64,000 nt of DNA from Tetradesmus obliquus (lineage: Eukaryota; Chlorophyta; Chlorophyceae; Sphaeropleales; Scenedesmaceae): positions 3,770,501 through 3,834,500 of the forward strand of contig CP126205.1 in assembly GCA_030272155.1 (NCBI GenBank), read 5' to 3'. The notes under the pieces are model-generated. The model did not search any database and had not been told where the DNA came from. It saw nothing but the letters and a program-made list of their open reading frames with translations. A program made the position numbers and the translations under genes. Positions within the stretch are counted from its first letter, which is position 1. Each line of letters begins with the position of its first letter. This document shows, piece by piece, positions 50,522-59,649 of this stretch.

Positions 50522-52490
50522 ATGCAGACTGTGGTGACTGGTGCAGTTTCCACAGTGGCGGATGGAGCAGTTTTCATGGGCAAGGTGCGCTGACATAGCT
50601 GTAACATGTCATGTAACATTCGGCACAGTTACTTTCTTATCGCCACATCAACTTCTGCAATGTACTGATGATGCTCAGCTGCTGCTGCTGCTAAGCATCC
50701 CACAGCGTATGTGCTTCACAGGTTGGTCAGGTATGTGACTGCTGCTGGTAACTTCTTTTTCGCGTTCGTGCACGGCTGCTGCAGGCGGCAGCAGGGGCTG
50801 TGACGACTGTGGCAGACGGCGCAATGACGATATCAAAGGTGAGCACATATTGCTGTGTGCTCCGTGATTTTTGGCTGTGAAATGCATGTGTGCAGTAGTC
50901 GCCGTTCCGTGTGCTGATTTCAGCAGCATGATAGAGCCAGATCAGCTTAGAGAACAATGTCCTTGCAAGCATTGCCATTGCCTTGCACCTGAGGCCGGGC
51001 TTGTCATACCTCCCCTTAACATATGCAGGCACAAGCAGTGCGCAGTGCACTTGAGGCTCAGCGAAATAGCAGCAGCAGTGCAGATGTCATACACGTAGCA
51101 CTGGCATGACACTTTTTCACATGATGTGTGACAACTTGACATGTTGCTGCAGGGTGCTGTGAATGTTGTGACAGACGGTGCAGGCTCACTGGCAAAGGTG
51201 AGAAGCATCCAGGATATCTGAAGGCTGCACATTACACACACACTCCACACACACAGCACTGACTGCAAATCCCAACTAGGTAACTGCCTTGGGCACTGCC
51301 AAACTGCTCCAGTGCTGGCCAACTCAGTTCAGCTGTCTCACCTTTCATGTTGTTACCTTTCAATCCCCAGGGAGCCCTGGGTGCTGTCAGCAGCGTCACT
51401 GGTGCCGTCAGCAGCGCTGTGAAGAGTGAACTGCTCACTGCAGGCAGTTTCAGGCAGGGGGGCGCTGACTCAGCAGTGAAAAGTGGCGGCAGCAGCAGCA
51501 GCAGTGAGGCAGCGTGGGCGCCCACATCGTGGCTGTTTGGAGCTGGCAAGAAGCAGCAGGTGAGGGAAGGTTTCATCGCACCACCAAGTCAGTGGCCAGC
51601 AGCACAATGTCATATCTGGGCCAGATAAACTGGCCGATGTCTTTCACCCAGTTGACAATGTTTTGTGTGCACCTTTTTTCTGTGTTGCAGCGTCGAGCCG
51701 CTGGCCAAGCCGCTGGCACAGGTACTGCCCCATTTTCTGCTGTGCTGCTGCCGCTGCCGGCTGACGTCATCACATCATGCCGTCTTCTTTTTCTGTAATT
51801 AACCTTGTAGAGCACCGCCAAGCCGCTGGCCAGCAAGCGGCTGGCCAAGGTGCCGCCAGCGCGCCATCATCTGCTGTGCTGCTGCCGCTGCCAGCTGTAT
51901 ACAGCTGCCATCCTCAGCACATGCCTTCCTTTTCCTGCTGATAACCTTGCAGAGTACTGCCAAGTCGCTGGCCAGCAAGCGGCTGGCCAAGGTGCCGCCA
52001 GCAGCAGCGCGCGGGCCCCCAACCAAGCGCCTGCGCATTGTGGTGGCTGGGTTCACGGCAGCAGGTGAGAAAGTCAAAGGACGGATATACAAAACAGAAA
52101 GTCGCGAGGCAGCAGTAGCAGCAGCAACGTCAGCATTGGCAGAAGCGCCTGCGCATTGTGGTGGCGGGCTTCACGGTGCAACGTGAGCGCTGCAGCACCA
52201 CCAACAGCAGCAGCAGCAGCAACTGCAGCAGCGGTGAATTGAAAAACTGGCAGCCAATACTCCTCGGCCTCAACACCGGCAACAGCAGCAGCAGCAGCAC
52301 TGGTTGGCCGCACTGCTTCAGTCGAAGCATATCAACTCCCAGCTGTCAGTTTGCCAGCCATATAATGTGCTAGCGCTTGATGCAACATAAGCACTGTGCT
52401 GCTGCTGCTGCTGCAGAGGCTGGCGAGGATCTGCTGCCTCATTTCCTGGACCGCCAGGCAGCAACATTCGCTGCTGCTGTTAACACCTCC

Positions 52491-52548
<58 letters not shown>

Positions 52549-52641
52549 TGCTGCAGAGGCCGGGGAAGATCTGCTGCCCCATTTCCTGGACTATGCACCG
52601 CCAGGCAGTACCGTCATGTTTGCTGTGAACACCTCCCTGTC

Positions 52642-52718
<77 letters not shown>

Positions 52719-53996
52719 AGAGGCCGGCGAGGATCTGCTGCCGCACTTCCTGGACTATGCACCGCCAGGCAGCACTGTCACGTTTGCGGTGCGCGAGGAT
52801 GATGCGCCGCCTGAGGAGCTGGGGATGAGTGGTGAGCGGAAGGAGGTGGAAGAAAGGGAGGATGCGGAGCCAATTACACACCACATCAAGTACAGGTGAG
52901 AGTAACAGCAGTGCTGCAATGGGCATGGACTGCCGCTTTCTAGCAGTACTTTACGGCTTTTTACTGTAATGTTAATTGGTTTGAAGACTGGAAAGATGCA
53001 CAGCCCATCACATGCCACAGCAAGTACTGGTGAGCAACGGAATTTGTGAGGAGACTGCCCACCTGAGGAGCTGGGGATGAGTGGTGAAATGAAGGAGGTG
53101 GAAGAAAGGGAGGATGCGGAGCCCATCACACACCACATTAAGTACAGGTGAGAAACATAGCAGTGTAGCATTGGTCATGGACTGCCGCTTTCTGGCAATA
53201 ATGGCAATACTAGCTTTTATGCTGTTATGTTGTGGGTGTGAAGACTGGAAAGATGCACAGCCCATCACATGCCACATCAGATACTGGTGAGCAACGAAGT
53301 GCGTGCAGATGACTGCCCACCTGAGGAGCTGGGGATGAGTGGTGAAATGAAGGAGGTGGAGGAGAGGGAGGATGCGGAGCCCATCACACACCACATCAAG
53401 TACAGGTGGGTGGCACATTGACATGGTGACATGTTCTGTTGCATATTGGATCTTAGCAGGATGTTGCTGGGCTCACTGGTGAAATGAAGGAGGTTGAGGA
53501 GAGGGAGGATGCGGAGCCCATCACACACCACATCAAGTACAGGTGGGTGGCATAGTGGTCTGTTCTGCTGGGCTGCAAGCGTCAAGTCCTAGCAGGGCGT
53601 TGGCGGGATGACGGGTGAAACAAAAAAGCACATGCAAACCTGCTGCCACATCTCTTCCAATGCCGTTTGCAGGTTCCTGCCCTGTGCCAACCCTACCAGC
53701 CGAGAGGCCCTTGCAGCAGCAGGCCTGCTGGCAGCAGACTGTTACTGTCAAGACATGGTGCAACATGCTGTAACTGCAATTCAAAACCGCCGTTATATCT
53801 TCTCTAAACCCCTCCGCAGGTTCCTGCCCTGTGCCAACCCTACTAGCCGAGAGGCCCTTGCAGCAGCAGGCCTGCTGGCAGCTGATTCAGTGCTGCTGGC
53901 AGCAGACAAATCTCTTCTCTGCAATCCTGCAGAAGCAGATGCCCAAGTGTTGGCAGCACTCGTTGAAGTGCAGCACCTGCTAGCCAGCCGTAAGCT

Positions 53997-54028
<32 letters not shown>

Positions 54029-54606
54029 GCTACAGTGCCGGCAGCAGCAGCAGCCGCAGCAGTGCGGCACTTGCAGGGCCCCTAGGGGTGGCTGGATGTG
54101 CAGGGAGTGGCAGCAGCAGCAGCACTGGGCTTGCTGCTGTGGGGGCAGCAGGGGCAGCAGGGCTGGGGGCTGTCACTGGGGCATTTGGAAAGAGCTTTAA
54201 GAAGGTGGGGAGTTTTGGGTCCAGCAGCAAAAAAGCAACTTCGGCTGTGGATGCAGAAGGATTCGAACCTGGGACCTCTGAGCTTGCAGGAAAGGAGCTT
54301 GGCAGTGCTGACGTCACCAGCACAGAGTCAGGAGAAGCAGCAGCAGCAGCAGCAGCAGCAGCGCCGCACCAGCTGTCGTTGGCTGACCGTGCTGCGAGTG
54401 CTGCGCGCATGCAGCAGCAGCAGGCGCTGCTTGCTGAGCAGCAGGAGCTGCGTGACTCCCCTCCTCATGTGGTGGCATGTGTCGCCACGTCATCCTCAAA
54501 AGCAGTAGCAGCAGCCTTTTTTGGACCACCAAACGGCGCGACAGTCAACGCCAGTGTCAGCAGTTTGACCGGCAGCAGCAGCAGCAGTACTGGCAACAGC
54601 ACGTCT

Positions 54607-54637
<31 letters not shown>

Positions 54638-56829
54638 ATGTCGGCAGCAGCAGCAGCAGTGGTGAGGGCGGAGTAGTTGACGGGCTGTTCACATATGAGC
54701 TGCTGGTGCCTGGAGAGGTGGAGGGAGCGGTGCTGGTGCAGGTGGCAAATGAGCCTCAATATGTCAAGGTGGGTTCAATTTGAGTTTTGCAGTGGCTGCC
54801 TGCACGCCTTCGGTCCAGCCAGGCTCTGTTTGCTGTTGCTACGGTTGAGAGTGCGGTGCAAGTGGCAAATGAGCCGCAGTATGTCAAGGTGGCTTTGAGG
54901 TTTGCATTGGTTGCCTGTTAACCTTGCAGCAGGCAGTACGAGTGTGTCATGTCTGTTGCTGCTGCTGCAGTTGAGGGGGCAGTGCTGGTGCAGGTGGCAA
55001 ACGAGCCGCAGTATGCTAACGTGAAGTCTGGTTTAGGGTTTGAGTTTTGGTTCAGGGTTTGGGTTTAGGGTCAACGCATGAGCTGCTGGTGCCTGGAGAG
55101 GTGGAAGGAGCGGTGCTGGTGCAGGTGGCCAACGAACCTCATTATGTCAAGGTGGGCTCAAGGGAGTGAGTTTGCATTGGTTACCTGCAAGCCGTTGGTC
55201 CAGCCAGGCTCTGTTTGCTGTTGCTACGGTTGAAGCAGAGATAGATGAATAGATAGATACAGGGGTTACATGGTGTGTTCATGCGGCATACGCCACCACA
55301 AACACCTGGTAAAATAGAACGCTGCAGTTGAGGCAGCGGTGCTGGTGCAGGTGGCAACCGAAGCTCAGTATGTCAAGGTGAAGTCTGGTTTAGTGTTTAC
55401 AGTCTTTGGGGAGGTTGGGGGGGAGGGGGGCTCCTCCACCGCTGGCGGTGCTGATGCAGGTGGCAGATGAGACACAAAATGTAAAGGTGGGTTCAATGAT
55501 TGCCGGCCATGTGACACTGTCATTTTGGAGTTGCGACGACGTTATAACACGTTGTGACGCTGGCCACCTTGGAGGGCTGAAATTCGCATCTGCTGCCACC
55601 AGCCTCCAATCACCCCTAATGCCTGCCCCTTTCTGCTGCCTGCCCTTCCGTTCATAACATGACTGTTACATTTGTAACATGTAACGCAGCTGCCGAATAC
55701 CTTGGAGGGCTGCGAGCTGTACCTTCCATTACAACCCTCCAGCCACCACTCAAGGCCCTTCTGCCGCCGTGTGTAATGTAACTGTCATGTAACAGGTTGT
55801 AACACAACTGCTGGCCACCTCGGAGGTCTGTGAGCTGTACCTGCTGTCGCCACCCTCTAGCCGCCACTCAAGACCCTTCTGCCGCCGTGTGTCATGTAAC
55901 TGTCATGTAACAGGTTGTAACAATACTGCTGGCCACCTCCGAGGGCTGCAAGCTGTACCTGCTGTCCTCACCTCCCAGCCGCCGCTGACCCCTGCTTCAA
56001 CTGGCTGCCTGCCTCGTCATATTACTGTTATGTTTGTGACGATGGTAACCCAGCTGCTGGCCACCTCGGAGGGGTGAGCTGTACTTCTGTCACCACCCTC
56101 TAGCTACCACTCAAGCCCCTTGTGCCGCTGTGTGTCATGCAACTGTCATGTAACAGGTTGTAACGCAGCTGCTGGCCACCTCGGAGGGCTGCGAGTTGTA
56201 CCTGTTGTCACAAACCGCAGCCGCTTCTAACCTCTCGCTGGTTTGCTGCGTGCGTGTCATGTAACTGTTATTTCTTTGACAGGTTGTGACGCAGCTGCTG
56301 GCAGCATCTGAAGGCTGCGAGCTGTACCTGCTGTCACCAGCTTCCTTTGGCTTCTCAGTGGGCGAGGAGCTGGCCTTCGCAGAGGTGCAGGTGGGTGGCT
56401 GGAATGCTACTTCTGGATCCACCATTTGAAATATAGTATATGACCGTGGGCGAGAAATTGGCCTTTGCAGAGGTGCAGGTGGGTGGCTGGAATCCACCTT
56501 TGAAAGTTCCCAATCAAAACAATGTGAAAAAATAATAGCAGGCACGTTCACCTCATCAGCAGTAAAGCGAAGCCTTGACGGGCAGGTGCTTAAAATCAGG
56601 TCCAGTCGACAATGCGCAAACAAGTCCAAGATTTAAAGAATGCTCAGCACACTGATGATGATCGCCAGCCGCACTGTGCTGTATTGCCCTGCAGGAGGTG
56701 GGCCGGCTGCTGCGCAAGACAGCGCTGGGTGTGGTGGCAGGCGGGCAGGTGCTGCTGCTGCCAGAGCCGGGGTGGCGGTGGACGGTGGCGGAGCACGACC
56801 GCATCGCAGCCATTGCAGAGTCGTGGTGA
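42048..56829 (+). CDS. CASTOR/POLLUX (DMI1)-type ion channel
   Basis: Eighteen exons join in phase to about 1477 aa: 42048-42275, 43213-43305, 43571-43801, 43992-44053, 44585-44700, 46185-46297, 46957-47072, 47621-47994, 48457-49662, 49901-50028, 50785-50838, 51153-51197, 51371-51559, 51953-52064, 52721-52895, 53820-54768, 56283-56390 and 56695-56829. A membrane helix (LLLAFSFVNVLLGAVVYQWV) and a pore-like part with PGSDVTNAPTFWG are followed by LVFATILAMISEEVNSLL, GHILLLNWNHQLPFILDQL and VILAERGKEDMDAAV, diagnostic of the family's pore helix and first RCK-like domain. A second Rossmann-like unit follows (LRIVVAGFTAAGEDLLPHFLDYAPPGS). Known role: nuclear-envelope or plastid-envelope cation channel linked to Ca2+ signalling in plants. 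The selectivity-filter region differs from land plants. A large Ala/Gln insert with VTxGV repeats separates the RCK units. Small exons 11-13 are the least certain. Confidence 0.87.
42400..42785 (+). repeat. Echoes of channel exon 1 end, three copies
   Basis: SEGWGDAMFTVYA-type blocks end near 42449, 42618 and 42782; the true end is 42275. Donors are GTGAGA, GTGTGA and, in the last, GGGAGA, where the GT has been lost. The copied exon piece starts around the YQWVTSEG codons. Confidence 0.95.
43080..43170 (+). repeat. Echo of channel exon 2 start
   Basis: VLYGILGSDGTNAPTFWGT begins at about 43087 after a tag acceptor, 126 bases upstream of the true exon at 43213. It then diverges into a tail ending tgttacaacacactgttac. 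Confidence 0.93.
44140..44180 (+). repeat. Echo of channel exon 4 end
   Basis: THTHRQA-frame bases ttccggcagtacacacacgc then accggcaagccgtacaa plus GTGAGC repeat the exon 4 end (44053). The following CAG tract is duplicated too. Confidence 0.9.
44840..45615 (+). repeat. Echoes of channel exon 5 end, four copies
   Basis: The block for HAVLVLHPEGAPDGGDG then DDDDSSAS (true end 44700) recurs with ends near 44921, 45161, 45391 and 45612, a period of about 220-240 bp. All keep GTTGGT as donor except the last (GTAAAA). The intronic parts (aagatgtccgct, tattggatgtggtcggcgtg) are shared by several units. Confidence 0.95.
45765..46184 (+). repeat. Echoes of channel exon 6 start, two copies
   Basis: Copies start after CAG at 45765 and 45974; the true exon starts at 46185. 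The period is 209-211 bp. They encode GQGAGLAWDDPGAAALKMH and then leave the exon sequence. Confidence 0.95.
46480..46576 (+). repeat. Long CTG tract forming a 3' splice-site region
   Basis: About 31 uninterrupted CTG units end in CAG directly before an echo of exon 7. Similar tracts end in the acceptor at 29820-29896 (BET exon 7), 44515-44584 (channel exon 5) and 38105-38148 (QNG1 exon 5). On the opposite strand they read as CAG. Confidence 0.95.
46578..46956 (+). repeat. Echoes of channel exon 7 start, three copies
   Basis: Copies start after CAG at 46578, 46719 and 46828; the true exon starts at 46957. Each encodes VPESAKDGAGGLAVLDQVLG or a variant; the first lacks one base and is out of frame. 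Separating CTG tracts differ in length (about 31, 12 and 8 units). Confidence 0.95.
47390..47450 (+). repeat. Echo of channel exon 8 start
   Basis: An acceptor caacag and SLVVQTTLQP repeat the exon 8 beginning (true start 47621) about 228 bases upstream, together with the intronic tgcttgctgcctctgctgcac. Confidence 0.92.
48178..48456 (+). repeat. Echoes of channel exon 9 start, two copies
   Basis: AVALTWRETWLPVVL begins near 48179 and 48298; the true exon starts at 48457. The shared tail includes catctctgtc and tggtctgac. Both copies lie between CTG tracts. Confidence 0.93.
49085..49165 (+). repeat. Long in-frame CAG/GCA tract (poly-Ala) in channel exon 9
   Basis: About 26 GCA units encode a poly-Ala run after FMGLAPTEAAT. 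It continues into DVDDTAADDG, so the tract is inside the reading frame rather than at a splice site. Confidence 0.9.
50200..50268 (+). repeat. Echo of channel exon 10 end with donor
   Basis: VTAVGGAVITAAEGAADLSK plus GTGGGG repeats the exon 10 end (50028, GTGAGG). Confidence 0.93.
51692..51952 (+). repeat. Echoes of channel exon 14 start, two copies
   Basis: AKPLASKRLAKVPPA begins near 51812 after a tag acceptor, and a shorter diverged copy (cgagccgctggccaagccgc) lies near 51692. The true exon starts at 51953. The tails share catctgctgtgctgctgccg. Confidence 0.92.
52143..52185 (+). repeat. Echo of channel exon 14 end with donor
   Basis: Bases for RLRIVVAGFT and a GTGAGC donor repeat the exon 14 end (52064, GTGAGA). 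Confidence 0.92.
52417..52720 (+). repeat. Echoes of channel exon 15 start, two copies
   Basis: Copies start after CTGCAG at 52417 and 52557; the true exon starts at 52721. They encode EAGEDLLPHFLD and PGKICCPIS-frame DNA of the same block (one substitution). The tail aacacctccctgtc(g/c)ctgctg leads into the next CTG tract. Confidence 0.95.
52980..53545 (+). repeat. Echoes of channel exon 15 end, five copies of two alternating kinds
   Basis: Long copies (PPEELGMSGEMKEVEEREDA then EPITHHIKYR) end near 53147, 53405 and 53541. Short diverged copies (DWKDAQPITCHxxY) end near 53030 and 53286. The order short-long-short-long-long indicates duplication of a two-copy unit. Donors are GTGAGC, GTGAGA or GTGGGT. 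Confidence 0.95.
53673..53819 (+). repeat. Echo of channel exon 16 start
   Basis: FLPCANPTSREALAAAGLLA follows a gcag acceptor at 53673; the true exon starts at 53820. The two are almost identical over about 68 bases. Confidence 0.95.
54845..55490 (+). repeat. Echoes of channel exon 16 end, five copies
   Basis: The block EGAVLVQVANEPQYVK (true end 54768, GTGGGT) recurs with ends near 54888, 55020, 55151, 55377 and 55485. Donors are GTGGCT, GTGAAG, GTGGGC, GTGAAG and GTGGGT. The third copy extends further into the exon (ELLVPGEVEGAV). Confidence 0.95.
55682..56282 (+). repeat. Echoes of channel exon 17 start, five copies
   Basis: Copies begin near 55682, at 55796 and 55914, near 56044 and at 56157; the true exon starts at 56283. 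Each encodes VTQLLATSEGCELYLLS or a variant. Between units the intron repeats gtgtcatgtaactgtcatgt just before the AG. Neither 55682 nor 56044 has an AG at the junction (55682 gtaacatgtaac, 56044 tggtaacc). Confidence 0.95.
56440..56483 (+). repeat. Echo of channel exon 17 end with donor
   Basis: VGEKLAFAEVQ followed by GTGGGTGGCTGGAAT repeats the exon 17 end (56390) and the first 15 intron bases. Confidence 0.95.
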
Positions 56830-56924
56830 TGCTGACAATGGGATCACAGAGACAAGTGGCGTGATATGTGCTGACCCATGTTACACCAATCGAGACAGAT
56901 GGGTCAGGGTGATGCAGCCGGTTA

Positions 56925-57245
56925 GTGGGTGGTGCTGCTGCCTGAGCCGGGCTGGAGGTGGATGGTGGCGGAGCATGACAGGATTGCGGCAATCGCAGAG
57001 TCGTGGTGATCACGATGCTGAGATTGTGACTGCCTGAGCCAGGCTGGAGCTGGATGGTGGCGGAGCACGACAGCATTGCAGCGATTGTAGAGTCGTGGTA
57101 ATGGGTGTGTGTATACATGTGCACCACAAAATGTACACAAATGGGTGGCTGGTGGGCAGGTGCTGCTGCTGCAGCAGCCAGGCTGGAGGTGGACGGTGGC
57201 AGAGCACGACCGCATTGCAGCGAATGCAGAATCATGGTGATCATG
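56925..57245 (+). repeat. Echoes of the channel's last codons and stop, three copies
   Basis: LLPEPGWRWTVAEHDRIAAI then AESW and stop recur with ends near 57009, 57103 and 57241, downstream of the true stop at 56829. All three keep the frame to a stop (TGA, TAA, TGA). Confidence 0.95.
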
Positions 57246-58274
57246 GGCGGGGCTGTGAATGCAGAATCCGATTGGTGGCATGTGGTTGTGTTGCAGCATT
57301 TTGGTGGTGGGCAGGGTTGTGGGTCTCATGTTGGCCTGGGTGACTGATGGGGGAGGCGATCTGGGTTGAGTGCCCGGCACTCACTGCCAGGCTGGCAGTG
57401 TGACCGGTGATCACTGGCGTGTCATGACACAGGTGAACATGAACATAATGACACAATGCCGTTCAGTGGTGATACGGTTTAGTTCATTACCGTGGTGGGT
57501 GTGCTTAGAACAAGGTGATCTGCAACACACAGCTTTGGCAGCATCATGTTGGTATTCGGTGGAGCATCTGGCCGCCAAGCACCACCTTCAGGAAAACCAC
57601 TTATGGTGTGCACTAGTACTGAACGTGTGTTTGTTATTGCGGGTGCTGCGGTGGTGCATGCAGCAGCTGCTTTCTCCTCCTCCTGTCTGTGCTGCGTGCC
57701 GATCATCAAAGGTGACACAGCTGTTGGATGTGGACGCATGACGCACATCAAGTGACCTGCAGCTGCAACTGCGCATGACGTGCATGATGAGGGGTGGTGG
57801 GTGCTGCTGTCAAGAACCGTTCTTGGTGGTATCAGCCATGTGTCAGCATTGATTCACCGCTGGTAACTTGATCGTTGGGGGTCTAAAACGACCCAGCCTT
57901 GCACGGAGTAGAGTGTGCCTGTGGTGCCGGCGCGCCTAGCGGCAGTAATGTCCGCAGCTGCCGCTCAGCGGTTGTACATGTTAGCGGTTGGCGACCAGCC
58001 ATCTGAAGAGGGAGTTTGCAGTTTGCATCGATAATTTCACCGGTGCTGGTCGCAGCGGCTGCCGGCTGCTGCTACAGCCGCCTGTTGCCGCTCAGCGGTA
58101 GTGCCAGCAATCAGGTGGACATGTTGTTGGCAGGTTCTCACTGGTTACATGCAGACCTTGGCTCCCAGGAGTGCATTGCGAGGTGGTGAAAACATTATCA
58201 GCACGCGCCAAATGGCATGCATGCGGGATAACATTACATTACATGCTCCACTCAACGAGGAGTGGGAACCCCAG

Positions 58275-58478
58275 TCAGGAGCCAACGAGAGGCTCATAGG
58301 GGGAGGAAACATCGAAGAACATCTCATCATCGTCCAAACCGCCAGAAGAAAACGCAGAAAAGAACTCATCAGCATCATCAATGGCTTGAGCAATAGCCTG
58401 AGAGGACAGAAGGACCTCAGGATCAGTGTCCGGGTGACACCGCATCAGATAGCAGCAGTGCACATAAGTAGCCACCAA
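58275..58478 (-). CDS. Possible exon of an unidentified minus-strand gene
   Basis: The frame encodes VATYVHCCYLMRCHPDTDPE, then an acidic segment (IDDADEFFSAF, LDDDEMFFDV) and a stop. A cag acceptor lies just upstream at about 58492. Composition is coding-like and free of triplet tracts, unlike its surroundings. No domain is recognised and no further exon was found, so a decayed mobile-element fragment is also possible. Confidence 0.25.
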   Translation of the reverse strand: MVATYVHCCYLMRCHPDTDPEVLLSSQAIAQAIDDADEFFSAFSSGGLDDDEMFFDVSSPYEPLVGS

Positions 58479-58699
58479 AGCAGGTGCCTGCTTCAGGAAA
58501 AATAAATATTCTGAGCCGCTTAGATGTGGCGCATCACCACTAGAACACTTGTGCTTCAGAGTCTACTGCACTGCTGCATGTTGCTGCATGCTGCCACCCC
58601 TGCGCCGCAACCCCCATAATATCCCTTTTGCGGTTGTGGCGTTTGCTGGAACAAAAAAAGGAGCGGCCCTGGACACGCGGGTATTCTATACCAAGCAGG

Positions 58700-58746
58700 C
58701 AGGCAGGGCAGGGCAATGCGGCGCAGGGCAGGGCAGGGCAGGGCAG
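58700..58746 (+). repeat. Short G-rich minisatellite (GGGCA)n
   Basis: aggcaggcagggcagggcaa and, after ten bases, gcagggcagggcagggcagg give about seven GGGCA units. The plus strand could form a G-quadruplex. Confidence 0.9.
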
Positions 58747-59536
58747 GACCGTTCGTAGACTGCTGATTCCTTGAAATGATGCAGCTGTGTGTATGTTGTG
58801 TGCTGCTGGACATTACTGCAGAGCGCAGGAAGCCCTGATATACCCCATCTGTCAGGGTAGAACCAACTACGACAGGAGTGCGTGCGCCACGTCAGCATTG
58901 CAAGAGCTGTGGTACCCCATTTCACAGCTACAAAAGCCGACAAGCTGACATTACTGTATACACAATGGTGTCCGAGCACGCATCAAGTGCACAGTGCAGT
59001 GGCGGGAAAAGGCCCGCGGAAACCAGCAACGGCAGGGTTGGCAGTTAACTCGCTTAGACAATGCGACAGGCTGTTCGTGCCGATACAAAAGCATAAAAAA
59101 TGTTTTAAATGCAGAAAATAAAAGTCGAGAAACACAACGTCGAGTCGAGAAACTCACCCTTTACAACGAACTGCTTAGCATCACCAGCAAAGTGGCTGTG
59201 TCAGATGGACTGAGTGACTGCAGCAGCAGGCAGCATTCGACAAGGTGCGGCGCTGTCTGGTTAGTTCTTGGTTTCCTCAGTATCTAATCTCAGATAGACT
59301 ACAGTCACAGTGTTGCAGCCGCAAAGAATGGCAGCATGGAAGCACCCAATGGCCAACAGCCTGATCGTGCGTTGCCGTCCTGCAATCCCATTGAACAGCC
59401 TCAACCCTTCCCCGCACAAACTCACCTCTACCCCGCAGCGCCTATACTCCCCTCTACACAACCCCGCGGCATCCTCCCGAGCCACAACCCAATCGCCCCA
59501 ACCCCGACACTCCGAATGAGCATAACAATCACGACA

Positions 59537-59541
59537 TTACA
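59537..59541 (-). terminator. Candidate TGTAA polyadenylation signal for the MYND gene
   Basis: TTACA on the plus strand (TGTAA on the minus) lies about 110 bases past the MYND gene stop at 59650. The match is short and rests on position. Confidence 0.4.
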
Positions 59542-59649
59542 GGTAACCTCACCCGACTGAAGAGCCAAAGACAGGCTCATTAGGCAAAGGAAGCACAACA
59601 ACAGCAATCAAGAACTACTGGTTCTTTCTTAAAACAATCGGTCACACAA

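Larger units (their letters stand above)
57246..59536. other. Intergenic region between the channel and MYND genes
   Basis: No well-supported gene. A 16-base direct repeat (tgccgctcagcggt and neighbours) occurs near 57959 and 58087. A possible exon and a short G-rich minisatellite are listed separately. A Pro-rich open frame at 59336-59560 plus has no recognisable domain. Confidence 0.4.

Noticed and set aside
54250-54280. Minus-strand ggttcgaatcc, identical to a tRNA T-arm core
   Set aside because: The flanking bases do not form an acceptor stem or anticodon arm, and the segment is inside a continuous coding exon (EGFEPGTSELAG) of the channel gene.
57955-58105. Possible LTR or TIR from repeated tgccgctcagcggt
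   Set aside because: The repeat is only about 16 bases and no target duplication or element body could be defined.
59336-59560. Pro-rich open frame resembling a gag-like N-terminus
   Set aside because: Short, no zinc knuckle or capsid motif, and no LTRs or polymerase nearby.
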